DNA of 64,000 nt from [Eubacterium] siraeum (GCA_025150425.1 CP102281.1:496001-560000), one strand, 5' to 3'. Shown: positions 35,319-44,964, numbered from the stretch's first letter. Translations and numbers: made by a program. The notes: generated from the sequence alone by a model not told the origin.

Positions 35319-35347
35319 TTGACATTTTCAGAAAAAAGTCCTATAAT
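35319..35347 (+). promoter_or_regulatory. Promoter of the DUF/ImmA gene pair
   Basis: TTGACA at 35319-35324, 17-bp spacer, TATAAT at 35342-35347: full consensus. It lies 30 bp before the first start codon and outside the decayed parA region, so the pair is likely expressed on its own. Confidence 0.85.
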
Positions 35348-35376
35348 AAGAATATAAATTTTTTAGGAGGTCATTT

Positions 35377-36129
35377 ATGCCAAATCTAACTAATTTCAGT
35401 GACGACTTTATTAAAAGCATTGTATCCAGCATCCATTCAGCGGTAACAGATGATATTATTCAAGATACACGACAGGCAGATATGGAACGCAATGGTATGA
35501 ACAGTTATCCATCTCGTATATGGGATTTGATAAATCGTAATGTCCGTACTGCTTTTACATATAATCCCGATGTGGTTGTAGAGTTTACTAAACGTGGACC
35601 GTGGAACTTAATTGTAATTTTTGATAAAACAACGGGTATGCTTTTGACGCTTATGCGTGAGGAACGCTTTTGCGAAGTAAAACGTGATTCTAAAAACCAT
35701 AAGCACTATGTTTATGAACTGGCAAACATGTTTAATGCCGATTTAGAAATTCAACAGCAATCATTTTTTGCGATAGATGAAAATGAAGAAAAAATTAAAA
35801 AATCGATTGAACGAATTTGTAATGACTTGCTTATTTCAATTGAAATGGTTGAACATCACGCATTGGTTTTATTTTCATCACGAGATGAGTTATTACATTC
35901 TATACGTTGTTGTATGATTAACTGCAATTTCGAAGAATGTGAATCTGTATCTTGGAATGAATATATCGGTGTTTCTGAAAGCCTTGTTGTTGAACAAACA
36001 GAAAACGATGACCATAAGAAGAATAACCCGACTATGGGATTGGTTTATACGCCTAAAGCGAAGAAAAAGAAACAACTTAATCTTGACATTGCTACAAAAT
36101 CCGAAAGTGATATTCCTGAGGCAAAATAA
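35377..36129 (+). CDS. Unknown protein (DUF5986-like?), paired with HTH-ImmA gene
   Basis: 250 residues behind TTAGGAGG. A soluble, mixed alpha/beta protein; the region RGPWNLIVIFDKTTGMLLTLMREERF at about 70-100 looks like a beta core, and the C-terminus is Lys-rich and disordered. I do not recognise it with certainty; DUF5986 is a guess. It shares a strong promoter with the next gene, 16 bp apart, in an AT-rich island distinct from the flanking DNA. By layout it could be the toxin or effector whose control protein is the HTH-peptidase. Confidence 0.6.
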   Translation: MPNLTNFSDDFIKSIVSSIHSAVTDDIIQDTRQADMERNGMNSYPSRIWDLINRNVRTAFTYNPDVVVEFTKRGPWNLIVIFDKTTGMLLTLMREERFCEVKRDSKNHKHYVYELANMFNADLEIQQQSFFAIDENEEKIKKSIERICNDLLISIEMVEHHALVLFSSRDELLHSIRCCMINCNFEECESVSWNEYIGVSESLVVEQTENDDHKKNNPTMGLVYTPKAKKKKQLNLDIATKSESDIPEAK

Positions 36130-36145
36130 AAAATAGGAGGTTCCT

Positions 36146-37300
36146 ATGAAAGATTTAAAATCATTCAATGGGAAAAGATTAAAAACAGCTCGTACATTAA
36201 AAGGAATGAGCATTTCAGAATTAGCTGAAGCCTTGGATTTACAAAGGCAAACTGTATCAATGTACGAAAGCGGAAAAATATCTAATCCAGATTTTCCTAA
36301 AGTACAGAGAATGAGTCAACTCCTTAATTTCCCGATAGATTTCTTTTTGGGTTCTGACACGGAACTTGTAAAAGCTGCTCCTTCAACGTATTTTAGATCA
36401 CTTTTAACTACCAATAAAAAATATCGTTATGAACAAGAAATAAAAATAAGTTTTGTTACTACGATTTATGCGTATTTAACTGAATATGTTACATTCCCAC
36501 ATGTCAATTTACCTGATGTATGCGATACGGATAACATAGAAGATATTGCAATAAAATTAAGAGAATGTTGGAATTTAGGATATGGTCCAATTGATAATTT
36601 GATATTTTACGCTGAGAAAAACGGTATTATATTGACTTCTGTTGAAACTTCTACAAATGATATTGACGCTTTTAGTCAAAAAATCTACATTAACGATGAG
36701 GAACGATATATAGTAGCTCTTTCTAAAAATAAAAGTACTGCTGCACGCCTTCACTTCGATGTTGCACACGAATTAGGCCATATCATGTTACATGATTGGG
36801 AAGATGATATTGAAAATATTTCACCCTCCGAATTTCGCGACAGAGAACAGCAGGCCAATGATTTTGCATCTGCATTTTTACTTCCTAAAGAAACATTCAT
36901 CAAAGAAGTAGGTGCATATGCAGACAAACTCAACTATTATATTGAATTAAAAAAGAAATGGAAAGTCTCGATTGCCGCAATGATAAGACGTGCAAAAAAT
37001 CTAAAATTAATATCTTATGATAAATATCAAGCGTTAATGAGGCAGATGCAAAAAATGGGAATAAGAAAATGCGAACCGCTTGATGATATTTTAGTTACAG
37101 CTCAGCCGTCCTTATTAAAAACCGCCGTTGAAATGTTGATTAATGATAATGTTCTTACGGCAAAAGAAATACTCCAAGAGCTTTCTGACGAGTATAATTT
37201 ATCTCTATATTCAGATGATATAGAAACACTTATTGGATTAAATAAAGGAACATTAAAAACGTGTAATGTAACCCCCATTCATCTTCTTGCATTGAAATAG
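36146..37300 (+). CDS. XRE-family HTH protein with ImmA/IrrE zinc peptidase
   Basis: 384 residues. Helix-turn-helix at about 10-62 (RTLKGMSISELAEALDLQRQTVSMYESGK). Peptidase region at about 140-265 with HELGH near residue 212 and the downstream EQQANDFASAFLLP that carries the third zinc ligand. A C-terminal domain of about 120 residues follows. In phages, ICEs and toxin-antitoxin loci such proteins cleave or control a repressor or toxin partner. AT-rich codon use differs from nearby housekeeping genes, consistent with transfer. Partner is probably the preceding gene. Confidence 0.85.
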   Translation: MKDLKSFNGKRLKTARTLKGMSISELAEALDLQRQTVSMYESGKISNPDFPKVQRMSQLLNFPIDFFLGSDTELVKAAPSTYFRSLLTTNKKYRYEQEIKISFVTTIYAYLTEYVTFPHVNLPDVCDTDNIEDIAIKLRECWNLGYGPIDNLIFYAEKNGIILTSVETSTNDIDAFSQKIYINDEERYIVALSKNKSTAARLHFDVAHELGHIMLHDWEDDIENISPSEFRDREQQANDFASAFLLPKETFIKEVGAYADKLNYYIELKKKWKVSIAAMIRRAKNLKLISYDKYQALMRQMQKMGIRKCEPLDDILVTAQPSLLKTAVEMLINDNVLTAKEILQELSDEYNLSLYSDDIETLIGLNKGTLKTCNVTPIHLLALK

Positions 37301-37469
37301 TAAGTTGCAAAATGGCCAGAGTTATGAGTGAAAATACCGAATCGAGTATATGTTATTAGTTTCTTTAAGTAAATTTGGAAGTTAATTGTAAAACTATCAC
37401 TAGCGATTATGGAGAATGCTAGTTATCAGTTCTATATGAACTCACGGTGAACTTGAGTACATGAATATA

Positions 37470-37600
37470 GCGCCCAAGTTGAACACCCCGAGCCGCTGAA
37501 GCTGAACAGTCGCGTCGCTGAAAATGAACACCTTCGTCGACCAGATTGAACATTGACAGTCACCTCATCGTATGATGCTAAAATGAAGATGCTTTACTCA
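37470..37600 (+). mobile_element. Possible insertion-sequence end remnant
   Basis: Repeated GCTGAA and TGAACA units occur at 37475-37555 with higher GC than the AT-rich gene upstream. The pattern resembles multiple terminal transposase-binding repeats as in IS21-like ends, but no transposase is present. Weak evidence. Confidence 0.2.
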
Positions 37601-37661
37601 CATGGAGGATAGGGCAACGCTGAGGAGCGACCCGAGCGCCCTGTGAGGTTTGCAAGTGATG

Positions 37662-37695
37662 AGGCGGTGTCCGGATAAACGGCACCGCCTTTTTC
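37662..37695 (+). terminator. Intrinsic terminator
   Basis: AGGCGGTG at 37662-37669 pairs with CACCGCCT at 37683-37690, followed by TTTTC. It precedes ABC transporter debris and does not clearly belong to an intact gene. Confidence 0.65.
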
Positions 37696-37768
37696 ATCGT
37701 ATCCGCCCAACAATCCCCCGTCCCAAACAAAACACCCTCTGTCACCTGACCAGTAAAAGAGGGTAATG

Positions 37769-38131
37769 CTCCCTCTTGATTTTGCAAAAAACAAGCCCAA
37801 AGATAAAAGAAAAACAGCACAAAGAGCGCTTGAACTGGTCGGAATAAAAGAGCAGGCAGACAAGCACTGTAACAAGCTGTCGGGGGGACAAAAACAGCGT
37901 GCGGCTATTGCCCGTGCTATAGTTAACGATCCGTCTGTAATACTTGCGGACGAGCCTACGGGCGCACTTGACAGCAAAACCACCGAAGAGATAATGTCCG
38001 TTTTTGAAAAGCTGAACGAATCGGGCAAGACGATAATCATAGTAATCCACGACAAAGATATCGCCGCAAAATGCAGGAGGGTTATCGAGATAGCAGACGG
38101 CAGGATAGTCAGCGACAGTAAGAGTAAATAG
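37769..38131 (+). pseudogene. ABC transporter ATPase, 5'-truncated remnant (MacB-like)
   Basis: About 120 residues that match the second half of a MacB/LolD-like ATPase: LSGGQKQRAAIARAI, VILADEPTGALDSKT and a switch region IVIHDKD. The Walker A half is absent; homology begins abruptly (MLPLDFAKNKPK) right after a terminator and foreign sequence. No permease follows. It cannot bind ATP normally and is a leftover of a larger operon, consistent with repeated rearrangement here. Confidence 0.75.
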
Positions 38132-38261
38132 CAGTGAAGTAAGCTATTTTATCGGTAGAAGAAACAGAACTTAACAACTATAGGTTGTAATATAGACTTG
38201 TTTCAAACAGTTAGGTTGTTACAAATTAAAATGTATCCGGAATAAAACATTTGGGAAATTA

Positions 38262-38297
38262 CTCCGGCAGAGGAAATTTATATTATCTCTGCCGGAG
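38262..38297 (+). terminator. Strong hairpin between ABC remnant and sigma factor gene
   Basis: Perfect 11-bp stem CTCCGGCAGAG with CTCTGCCGGAG and a 14-nt loop; no proper T-tract follows, so termination is uncertain. The rest of 38132-38393 shows no gene. Confidence 0.4.
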
Positions 38298-38393
38298 ATA
38301 TTAAGTCAGGGGGGAAGCAACAATCATTGTCATCATACCACCGGGGAGTTATATAATTCAAAGCAAAATATGTTATAAAGCGATGGACTATTT

Positions 38394-38423
38394 TTGACAA
38401 TCGTGATATAATTGTACTGTAAT
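38394..38423 (+). promoter_or_regulatory. Promoter of the ECF sigma factor gene
   Basis: TTGACA at 38394-38399 and TGTAAT at 38418-38423 with an 18-bp spacer, about 45 bp before the start codon. Confidence 0.5.
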
Positions 38424-38468
38424 ATTTGATTTATCTGTTATAACTTTTATTTTCACGGAGGAATTGCT

Positions 38469-39005
38469 TTGCTTTCGATATATCTCTCAATGGTCGAGAC
38501 CGAGGAAGAAAAAGACTTGGTGACCGAGCTGTACAATACATATAAACAGATTCTGTTTAATGTAAGTATGTCTATACTGCATAATACAGCAGATGCGGAA
38601 GACGCTGTGCAGGAAACTTTTGTACGAATAATCAGCAATCTATCTAAAATTGACTGTGCAAATGAAAAACGCTCCAAAGCGTATATTTTTGTTGTTACCC
38701 GCAATATTTGTTATGATATTCTCAGAAAAAAACATAAGGTAGTTTTTCTTGAAGATGATAGAGAACTGGTAGATACTAATGCCGTTGACAATACAGAAAT
38801 TCTTACTGATGTTCTGACTGTGCAAAATAATATAAAAATGCTGTCACCTTTGCTGAAAAATGTGTCAACCTTGTATTATGCGGAGGAATTTACAGTAGAA
38901 CAAATATCAGGAATGCTCGATATAAGCGCAGAATCTGTTTATAAAGCAATTTCAAGAGCAAGAAATATTCTATTACAAAAACAAGGAGATATGAAAAATG
39001 ACTAA
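38469..39005 (+). CDS. ECF-type RNA polymerase sigma factor
   Basis: 178 residues from a TTG at 38469 about 8 nt behind GGAGGA; an internal ATG at 38490 is the alternative. Region 2 at about 15-85 (HNTADAEDAVQETFVRI, then NICYDILRKKHK) and region 4 at about 120-172 (FTVEQISGMLDISAESVYKAISRARNIL). It lacks the long extra domains of other groups. Its stop overlaps the start of a membrane protein that is the likely anti-sigma factor. Probable targets are the secreted-protein and lipoprotein/ABC genes downstream. Confidence 0.85.
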   Translation: MLSIYLSMVETEEEKDLVTELYNTYKQILFNVSMSILHNTADAEDAVQETFVRIISNLSKIDCANEKRSKAYIFVVTRNICYDILRKKHKVVFLEDDRELVDTNAVDNTEILTDVLTVQNNIKMLSPLLKNVSTLYYAEEFTVEQISGMLDISAESVYKAISRARNILLQKQGDMKND

Positions 39006-39690
39006 CGATGATGCTATAAAAATTGCTCTGAAAAATGAACTTATTTCAGATATCGAAGCTTATCAAACTCTCCCTAAGTATAAGATTTCACTTAAATTTG
39101 ACAAAAAAATGAAGCATCTGCTTAAGAATTATGAAAATCGTGAATCAGCAAAGACCGGATATAAACGCATACCGCTAAAAAACCGCCTGCTTATTGCAGC
39201 TGTGATCATTCTTTCTGTGGCTATTATTACAGGCGGTACTTTGTATATCACCATGCGTTGGGCTGACTTCACGGTCAAGGAATATGACATTTTTGCGATG
39301 CTTTCTATCTCAAATGCCGAATCTTATCCTTTGAGTCTTGAAGAGCGATATGAATTCACATATAATGTTACAGGTTATGAAAAAGAAGTTATTGATGATG
39401 ACGGCATTCGATTTTCAGTGAAATATTCAGATGCAAAAAATAAAAAGTGTATTTCATATTCACAGTCCATAAAGGATTTTTATACAACTGTCAGACTTAA
39501 TATCGAAAATGCCATTACCTTACCAAAAGAAGTGATGATTAACGGAACAACCGCTATATATTATGAGACGTGTTACGGAGAAAAGGGAGTAATATGGGAT
39601 ATCGGTGATTACATAATTGAGCTTGCCGCAACCGGATTTAGCGAAGATGAACTAATTTCAATGACAGAATTTGTGGAAAAGGTAGAATAA
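38998..39690 (+). CDS. Membrane protein, probable anti-sigma factor
   Basis: 230 residues, overlapping the sigma gene by 8 bp. Cytoplasmic N-terminus of about 62 residues, one membrane helix at about 63-85 (LLIAAVIILSVAIITGGTLYI), and an extracytoplasmic domain of about 140 residues resembling DUF4367-type sensors. Gene order and topology match anti-sigma factors that hold an ECF sigma at the membrane until an outside signal. No zinc (HCC) motif is seen in the N-terminus. Confidence 0.7.
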   Translation: MTNDDAIKIALKNELISDIEAYQTLPKYKISLKFDKKMKHLLKNYENRESAKTGYKRIPLKNRLLIAAVIILSVAIITGGTLYITMRWADFTVKEYDIFAMLSISNAESYPLSLEERYEFTYNVTGYEKEVIDDDGIRFSVKYSDAKNKKCISYSQSIKDFYTTVRLNIENAITLPKEVMINGTTAIYYETCYGEKGVIWDIGDYIIELAATGFSEDELISMTEFVEKVE

Positions 39691-39789
39691 TCAGTTTTAT
39701 TAAAAAATAATGTCCATTTTTGTGAGTTTCCTACGTTATATATATATAGAGCGTAAAAGCTCTTGATATATAGAAAAGGAGGAAAACGC

Positions 39790-40194
39790 ATGAAAAAAAT
39801 TGTATCAATTTTACTCATCTTCTCTGTTATTATCGCACTTTGTTTGAATGTATCAGCAGCATCTGTATATGATGTTGGTTCATTTACCAAAACAAGTTAT
39901 CTTTCAATTACTAACGGTCAAGCGACCTGCAAAAGTAGTTACAGCGAAAGTAACGGTAATACTGCAAGTGTAAAAATCACGCAGTCTCTTGAAAAACATT
40001 CTTTTTTATGGTTCTGGGATACAGTCGGCGGAGAATGGACTACAAATTCTAAAAAAAGTTCAGTTTCGTTTACGAACTATAAAAGCGGTCTTGCAAGCGG
40101 TACATATCGTGTAAAATCGGTTTTCACAGTCACGACAACAAGCGGACAGACCGAAACGGTTACCGTCTACAGTGCAGAGAAGACAATCAGCTGA
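39790..40194 (+). CDS. Small secreted protein, unknown function
   Basis: 134 residues from the ATG at 39790 behind AAAAGGAGG. Signal peptide at 1-24 ending VSAA. The mature part of about 110 residues is Ser/Thr-rich and beta-patterned (NTASVKITQSLEK, GTYRVKSVFTVTTTSG), like a single Ig-type fold, without Cys pairs. A hairpin (AGAGC/GCTCT) lies in the leader. It precedes another small secreted protein and a lipoprotein-ABC cluster, so it may be a surface or exported product of this system. Confidence 0.7.
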   Translation: MKKIVSILLIFSVIIALCLNVSAASVYDVGSFTKTSYLSITNGQATCKSSYSESNGNTASVKITQSLEKHSFLWFWDTVGGEWTTNSKKSSVSFTNYKSGLASGTYRVKSVFTVTTTSGQTETVTVYSAEKTIS

Positions 40195-40273
40195 AAAAAC
40201 AGCTGAAAAAACAAGATTTTGACAGCATAACGCTGTCACGGAAAGCTCATTTTGAGCGGAAAGGAAATTTGTT

Positions 40274-40714
40274 GTGAAAAAAATAGTAAAACGAATAGCT
40301 GCTATAGCAGTCATTTCTTCAACTGTAATGTCATTAATGGCAAGTGCTTCTGCACTCACAAATAGTGAAACCGTAACTAATACAACCAAAATAGGCACAA
40401 CATCATATACAACCAAAGGTACAAATGATATCTCGACAACCCGATATTCTTTTGTAATTGATCTTTCAACCTATGTAAGTAGCCCAAGTAGTGCAACTGC
40501 AAATGAAATTCATACACATTGGCAGGTATATGATTATTGGACAGGCGCTGATATAGGTACGAAGCAAACAGAAGATGGTTATAATACAAACAGAAAGGAC
40601 GGGTATGACTGCGTATCCAGAACATATTATGATGATATAACCGTTCTTTGCGCTCATACCGCTTATAAAAACGGACAAACACTTATAGCAAAATATACCC
40701 AGACTACAAACTAA
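40274..40714 (+). CDS. Small secreted protein, unknown function
   Basis: 146 residues, GTG start behind GGAAAGGA. Signal peptide at 1-27 ending ASASA. The mature part is rich in Thr, Ser and Tyr with beta periodicity (TTKIGTTSYTTKGTND, HWQVYDYWTG) and one Cys pair candidate. It shows no evident similarity to the preceding small protein. A GACAGC/GCTGTC hairpin separates the two genes, which may set their relative expression. Function unknown. Confidence 0.7.
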   Translation: MKKIVKRIAAIAVISSTVMSLMASASALTNSETVTNTTKIGTTSYTTKGTNDISTTRYSFVIDLSTYVSSPSSATANEIHTHWQVYDYWTGADIGTKQTEDGYNTNRKDGYDCVSRTYYDDITVLCAHTAYKNGQTLIAKYTQTTN

Positions 40715-40786
40715 ACAGGTGTAGTAATTTAATAGAACGATGGATTTTATGTCCATCGGTCAACTTATAATACGAAAGGAACAACC

Positions 40787-42898
40787 ATGAAAAAATCTTC
40801 TGTATTATTATCGTTTGCTATAACCATTGCAACAGTTTTTACAACGTCCGGCTGCGCTATGCAGGAGTCATACGACAGCTATATACCCGACCCGTTTGAA
40901 ACATTTGAATCAAACACCCTTATCGGCGACGATATTAAAGCAAACACGGCGGCTCAGAATCTGTCAAAATACTCAACAGGCGGTTATGAGTGTACCGTTA
41001 ATGAAGGAAAACCGATAGTTTATACGGGAGAAAAAATAACCGTTCCTGTTGCTGTTACTGCCGATGATACAAATGAATATGAGATGTCACTCGGCATATC
41101 TGCCGTGATAAACGGCACTGTACAGACGCTGAGTACAGGTGGTATGCGGGAAAGCAATATGCTCATTTTCGAGAATATCGCTCCGGGTGAAACAATCGAG
41201 CGGGAGATAACTTTTGACCCTGTTATCAGCAGTGAGGATAAGGGTAAAAAGCAGCTGCCGATTACTTTTTTCGCTCACTTCAACGCCGCATATATACCCG
41301 ATGAAAGCTACCCCACCTTTGGTATGACTCACCATGCCAATCATTGCCTTTATACCACGATAAGCCTTGACGGTACGCCTAAATACACAGATTACAGCTA
41401 CGCTTCCGATATAAGCAAAGAGCTTATCACAAAAACCCTTTTGGAAAAGTACGCCGATAACACAGGTACTCCATTGAAGACAAGCGGACGAACAAGAGTA
41501 AATATGTATCAGAACACAAAGACCGACACGGGCGTTTTACGGCTCAGCGAGGACGGTACATTAAATCTCAATCTGATGCTTTATGAAAATGAAAACAGCG
41601 GTAAATACAGAGTTTCACTATACAAAAACAACGAACTAATAACTATAAACGGCAATGACTATATCGAAGCAGAGCTTGTAGACGGATATCTGTACACATA
41701 TTCCGTACAGCTTGACAATATCGCTCGAGGTGACTTTATATATGCCGCAATACATAAAAACACGGGCGAGAATTTTGAAGAGTATGCTTCATTTGATATG
41801 ACACAGCCCAAGCTTGTTGTAAACAGCGATTTTGAAGTAAAAGAGCCGGAAAGACCTGCCGGTACAGATAACACCTCAGATACTTCCGACAGCACTCCGC
41901 AGGAAATAATAAACAACGGCGCTGTTGTGAAAAATACATCATTTACAATTAAGCTCATCGGATATATCGAACAGGACGGGAAAAGGCTCGCAGTTATTGA
42001 GAATAACAAAGCCCTGTACATTTCCGACATAGACGAGGATAAGCGTGTAAGTGAAATAGTACGTATTGAAGAATTGGAAAAGCAAGGCTATATGACATAC
42101 TCTCTCGCCATTGACGGCACTAAGATGGTTATTAAGAAATATGAATATGAGGGAGATGAAGTAAAGAGCGGAGCGTATTATCTGCTGGATAGTGATTTTT
42201 CGGCTGTAAGCGAAGTACCTATGCAAAAAAGCGGAGAATTTATCATTGAAGACGGTATTATACTTAACGACTCGCAAAAGCTGATACATGAGGATATAAA
42301 CGGCAGTACAACGCTATGCGTATGTGATTATAACGGCGAAAACAAAAATCCGATTTACACATTCCCGGACAATTACTATGATTACTCTCTTGCCACAGAC
42401 GGCGAGCTGGTATTTTTCAGGCGGTGTAAAGAGGGAAGCACTACCGAGTCAGCCGTGGTTATAAATCTCAGCGACGGCAATACCGTAATATATGACGGAG
42501 ACGGGCTTACCGATGACGGCGGCGGAATAATCAGCAGCGAGGGAGATTATATCTTCTTCCCTGATCATAAAAACACAAGCGGAAAGTTTGTTATCTTTGA
42601 TAAGACCAAAAAAGAATTCCGTGAGATAAAGACCGAATATAAGACCGAGGGAAGTACAAGCTCGGCACTCTCTCCCGACGGTGCTTATATTGTTACCTCT
42701 GTGACCGAGATAAGTGCGGCTGACGGCAAAACCCCGACAGGCACATATTTAAGGATTTATGATACAAAAACAGGTGAGCTGTTCTTTGAAGAAGAGATAA
42801 GCGACAGCAAACTGAAAGTAGGCGGAACTCTGCTCGTCGGAAACGAATATGTGATTCTATCCACAACAAACGGCGACTACAGAATAAAATACAGATAA
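40787..42898 (+). CDS. Lipoprotein with N-terminal beta domain and propeller-like C-terminus
   Basis: 703 residues. Lipobox TTSGC gives a lipid-anchored Cys near residue 23. Residues about 55-345 form a beta-rich domain (YTGEKITVPVAV, ISAVINGTVQTLS, FDPVIS). A Thr/Ser/Pro linker at about 355-380 leads to a propeller-like region (about 390-703) starting LIGYIEQDGKRLAVI, with repeated SPDGAYIV and YDTKTGEL blades. It shares this two-domain plan with the lipoproteins at 57130 and 59597. A CGATGGA/TCCATCG hairpin precedes it. It directly precedes the ABC ATPase gene. Confidence 0.75.
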   Translation: MKKSSVLLSFAITIATVFTTSGCAMQESYDSYIPDPFETFESNTLIGDDIKANTAAQNLSKYSTGGYECTVNEGKPIVYTGEKITVPVAVTADDTNEYEMSLGISAVINGTVQTLSTGGMRESNMLIFENIAPGETIEREITFDPVISSEDKGKKQLPITFFAHFNAAYIPDESYPTFGMTHHANHCLYTTISLDGTPKYTDYSYASDISKELITKTLLEKYADNTGTPLKTSGRTRVNMYQNTKTDTGVLRLSEDGTLNLNLMLYENENSGKYRVSLYKNNELITINGNDYIEAELVDGYLYTYSVQLDNIARGDFIYAAIHKNTGENFEEYASFDMTQPKLVVNSDFEVKEPERPAGTDNTSDTSDSTPQEIINNGAVVKNTSFTIKLIGYIEQDGKRLAVIENNKALYISDIDEDKRVSEIVRIEELEKQGYMTYSLAIDGTKMVIKKYEYEGDEVKSGAYYLLDSDFSAVSEVPMQKSGEFIIEDGIILNDSQKLIHEDINGSTTLCVCDYNGENKNPIYTFPDNYYDYSLATDGELVFFRRCKEGSTTESAVVINLSDGNTVIYDGDGLTDDGGGIISSEGDYIFFPDHKNTSGKFVIFDKTKKEFREIKTEYKTEGSTSSALSPDGAYIVTSVTEISAADGKTPTGTYLRIYDTKTGELFFEEEISDSKLKVGGTLLVGNEYVILSTTNGDYRIKYR

Positions 42899-42914
42899 CG
42901 AAAGGAAATAAGCT

Positions 42915-43778
42915 ATGCAGTTAACACTTGAACATATCACAAAATCCTACACGAAAGGCAAAAAGCGCAAAAACGCACTTGAGGACTTCACGCTCACCCT
43001 CACCGAAGGAGTGTACGGACTGCTCGGTCCCAACGGCGCAGGTAAATCCACGCTTATAAATATCATCACGGGGATAATCGGCAAAGACAGCGGAAGCATA
43101 GCGTTTTCCGACGGCGGGGACAACAGCTTTTTGTCACATCTCGGCTTTATGCCGCAGGGCATGGACTTTTACCGCAACTTCACAGCAAAGGACTACATAA
43201 AGTACATCATGGCGCTGAAAAAATACTCTCCCGACAATGCGGACGAGTATGCCCTTTCTGTGCTTGACCGTGTAAATCTGCACTCGGACGCAGATAAAAA
43301 AATCGGCGCGTTTTCGGGCGGAATGAAGCAAAGGCTCGGTATAGCGCAGGCGATAGTAGGCGAGCCTAAGGTGCTGATTTTTGACGAGCCGACCGCAGGC
43401 CTTGACGCAAAGGAGCGTATTCGTTTCAGAAATGTTATAAGCTCCCTTGCCGCAGATAAGATAGTTATACTTGCAACGCATATCGTCACCGATATAGCTT
43501 ATGTTGCGAAGACGGTCGTTCTTATGAACGGCGGCAAAATAATCAAAACAGGCGCGCAGGAAGAGTTATGTTCCGATATTTCGGGCAAGGTGTGGGAGAT
43601 AACCGCCGAGAGTGACAAGGTGATGGAATATATGAGTCGTATGCGTGTATCAAATGCGGTATCTGACGGCAGTAAATACACTTTACGCATAGTGTCGGAC
43701 AATCTTCCCGAGCAGGGTGCAAAGACTGTACAGCCTACTCTTGAAGATGTGTGTATTTATTATTTCGGGGATATGTGA
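42915..43778 (+). CDS. ABC transporter ATPase (CcmA/ABC-2 type), cluster 1
   Basis: 287 residues. Walker A GPNGAGKSTLIN near residue 36, signature FSGGMKQRLGIAQA near 135, Walker B VLIFDEPTAGLD, switch His in ATHIV. The C-terminal 70 residues form the extra domain typical of ABC-2 exporters. It is closely similar to the ATPase of the second cluster (53082-53942) over its full length, including the ending LEDVCIYYFG. Drives the two permeases encoded next. Confidence 0.9.
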   Translation: MQLTLEHITKSYTKGKKRKNALEDFTLTLTEGVYGLLGPNGAGKSTLINIITGIIGKDSGSIAFSDGGDNSFLSHLGFMPQGMDFYRNFTAKDYIKYIMALKKYSPDNADEYALSVLDRVNLHSDADKKIGAFSGGMKQRLGIAQAIVGEPKVLIFDEPTAGLDAKERIRFRNVISSLAADKIVILATHIVTDIAYVAKTVVLMNGGKIIKTGAQEELCSDISGKVWEITAESDKVMEYMSRMRVSNAVSDGSKYTLRIVSDNLPEQGAKTVQPTLEDVCIYYFGDM

Positions 43779-43779
43779 T

Positions 43780-44964
43780 ATGAAGCTGTTTAAATATGAA
43801 CTGAAAAAGAATGTGCTTCGCTTATCGGTCTTTATACTTCTGCTTGCGCTTATCGGGGTAAATCTGTTCAAACAGCACGAAACAGCGAGATTTCTCGGCG
43901 ACAGCCGTATTGCAATAGGCGTAGAGGATAAGTCGTCACTCGGCAGAAAAATGTATGAGGAGTACAAGGGAGAGTTTACCCTGCAAAAATTTGAAGCTCT
44001 CGGCGAATACCGTGATTATTTGCAGGATTATATAAGCAGCGACGAATACAAGCCTACCGAAGAAGCAAACGACAGATTTTTCACAGGATATGCGATGGGT
44101 GATCTGAATTATTCAGAAGAAACTGCCGATAAAATGAGATATGCCTATCTGTACCCAAATCAGATGATAGAGCTGAAGCAAAGAGCAGACGAAAACATTG
44201 AATTTTACACCGGCAGAAGTGATTTTGAGGTTAGAAAAAACGAGCTTGTAAAACAGCTTTATACAGGCAGGCGTATTTCCGCATACGGAAACTATGAGGC
44301 GTTCAGGCTGTACTTTGATTACGAGTTTTCCTCGCTTGTCATTATAGTGATGATTATTTTTGCTTTTGCGGCGTCGCTCAGCGATGAAAAAGCGACAGGC
44401 ACGGATAGGATAATACGCTCCTGCCGCAGAGCAAAAAGCGTATTCCTTACTAAGCAGGCGGTAATGCTGCTTTTTATTACCGTGCTGATAGTTTTGTTTG
44501 CGGTTATGGATATAGTGAGGTTTAGCTCGTTTTACGACGGTTCGTTTATTAATCAGCCGCTTTATGCGATTGAAGAATACAGATATACGCCGCTTAATGT
44601 CACGGTATTCGGTGCTGTTATGCTTTCCTTGCTTGGAAAGCTGCTTGCGCTTGTTTTTATCGGAGAAATCGTACTGCTGATTTCTTCGTTTACAAAAAAT
44701 GCGGGATTTTCGATAACGCTATGCTTTGCGGCTGGCGGAGCGATGATAATTATAAGCGAGCATATAAATCCGCTGTTTTCTCCGCTTTCGCTTTTAAACG
44801 CGGAAAGCTGGATGAAGGATTTTAACTGCGTCAATATTTTCGGCTATCCTGTACTGAGCTTTATTGTTCAGTTTGTTATCACGGCGGCACTGATTGCTTT
44901 GCTGACTGCTATCTGCTATTTCAGAGCCGGATATATAAGAAAAGAAAAGGGGGCGGTACAGTGA
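43780..44964 (+). CDS. ABC-2-like permease, cluster 1
   Basis: 394 residues from the ATG at 43780, 1 bp after the ATPase stop; the upstream extension in frame is not coding. N-terminal helix at about 12-30, an extracytoplasmic domain of about 150 residues, then five or six helices at about 200-390. The start MKLFKYELKKN parallels MLKYELKKY of the cluster 2 permease. Likely forms the membrane channel with the next gene product. Substrate unknown. Confidence 0.8.
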   Translation: MKLFKYELKKNVLRLSVFILLLALIGVNLFKQHETARFLGDSRIAIGVEDKSSLGRKMYEEYKGEFTLQKFEALGEYRDYLQDYISSDEYKPTEEANDRFFTGYAMGDLNYSEETADKMRYAYLYPNQMIELKQRADENIEFYTGRSDFEVRKNELVKQLYTGRRISAYGNYEAFRLYFDYEFSSLVIIVMIIFAFAASLSDEKATGTDRIIRSCRRAKSVFLTKQAVMLLFITVLIVLFAVMDIVRFSSFYDGSFINQPLYAIEEYRYTPLNVTVFGAVMLSLLGKLLALVFIGEIVLLISSFTKNAGFSITLCFAAGGAMIIISEHINPLFSPLSLLNAESWMKDFNCVNIFGYPVLSFIVQFVITAALIALLTAICYFRAGYIRKEKGAVQ

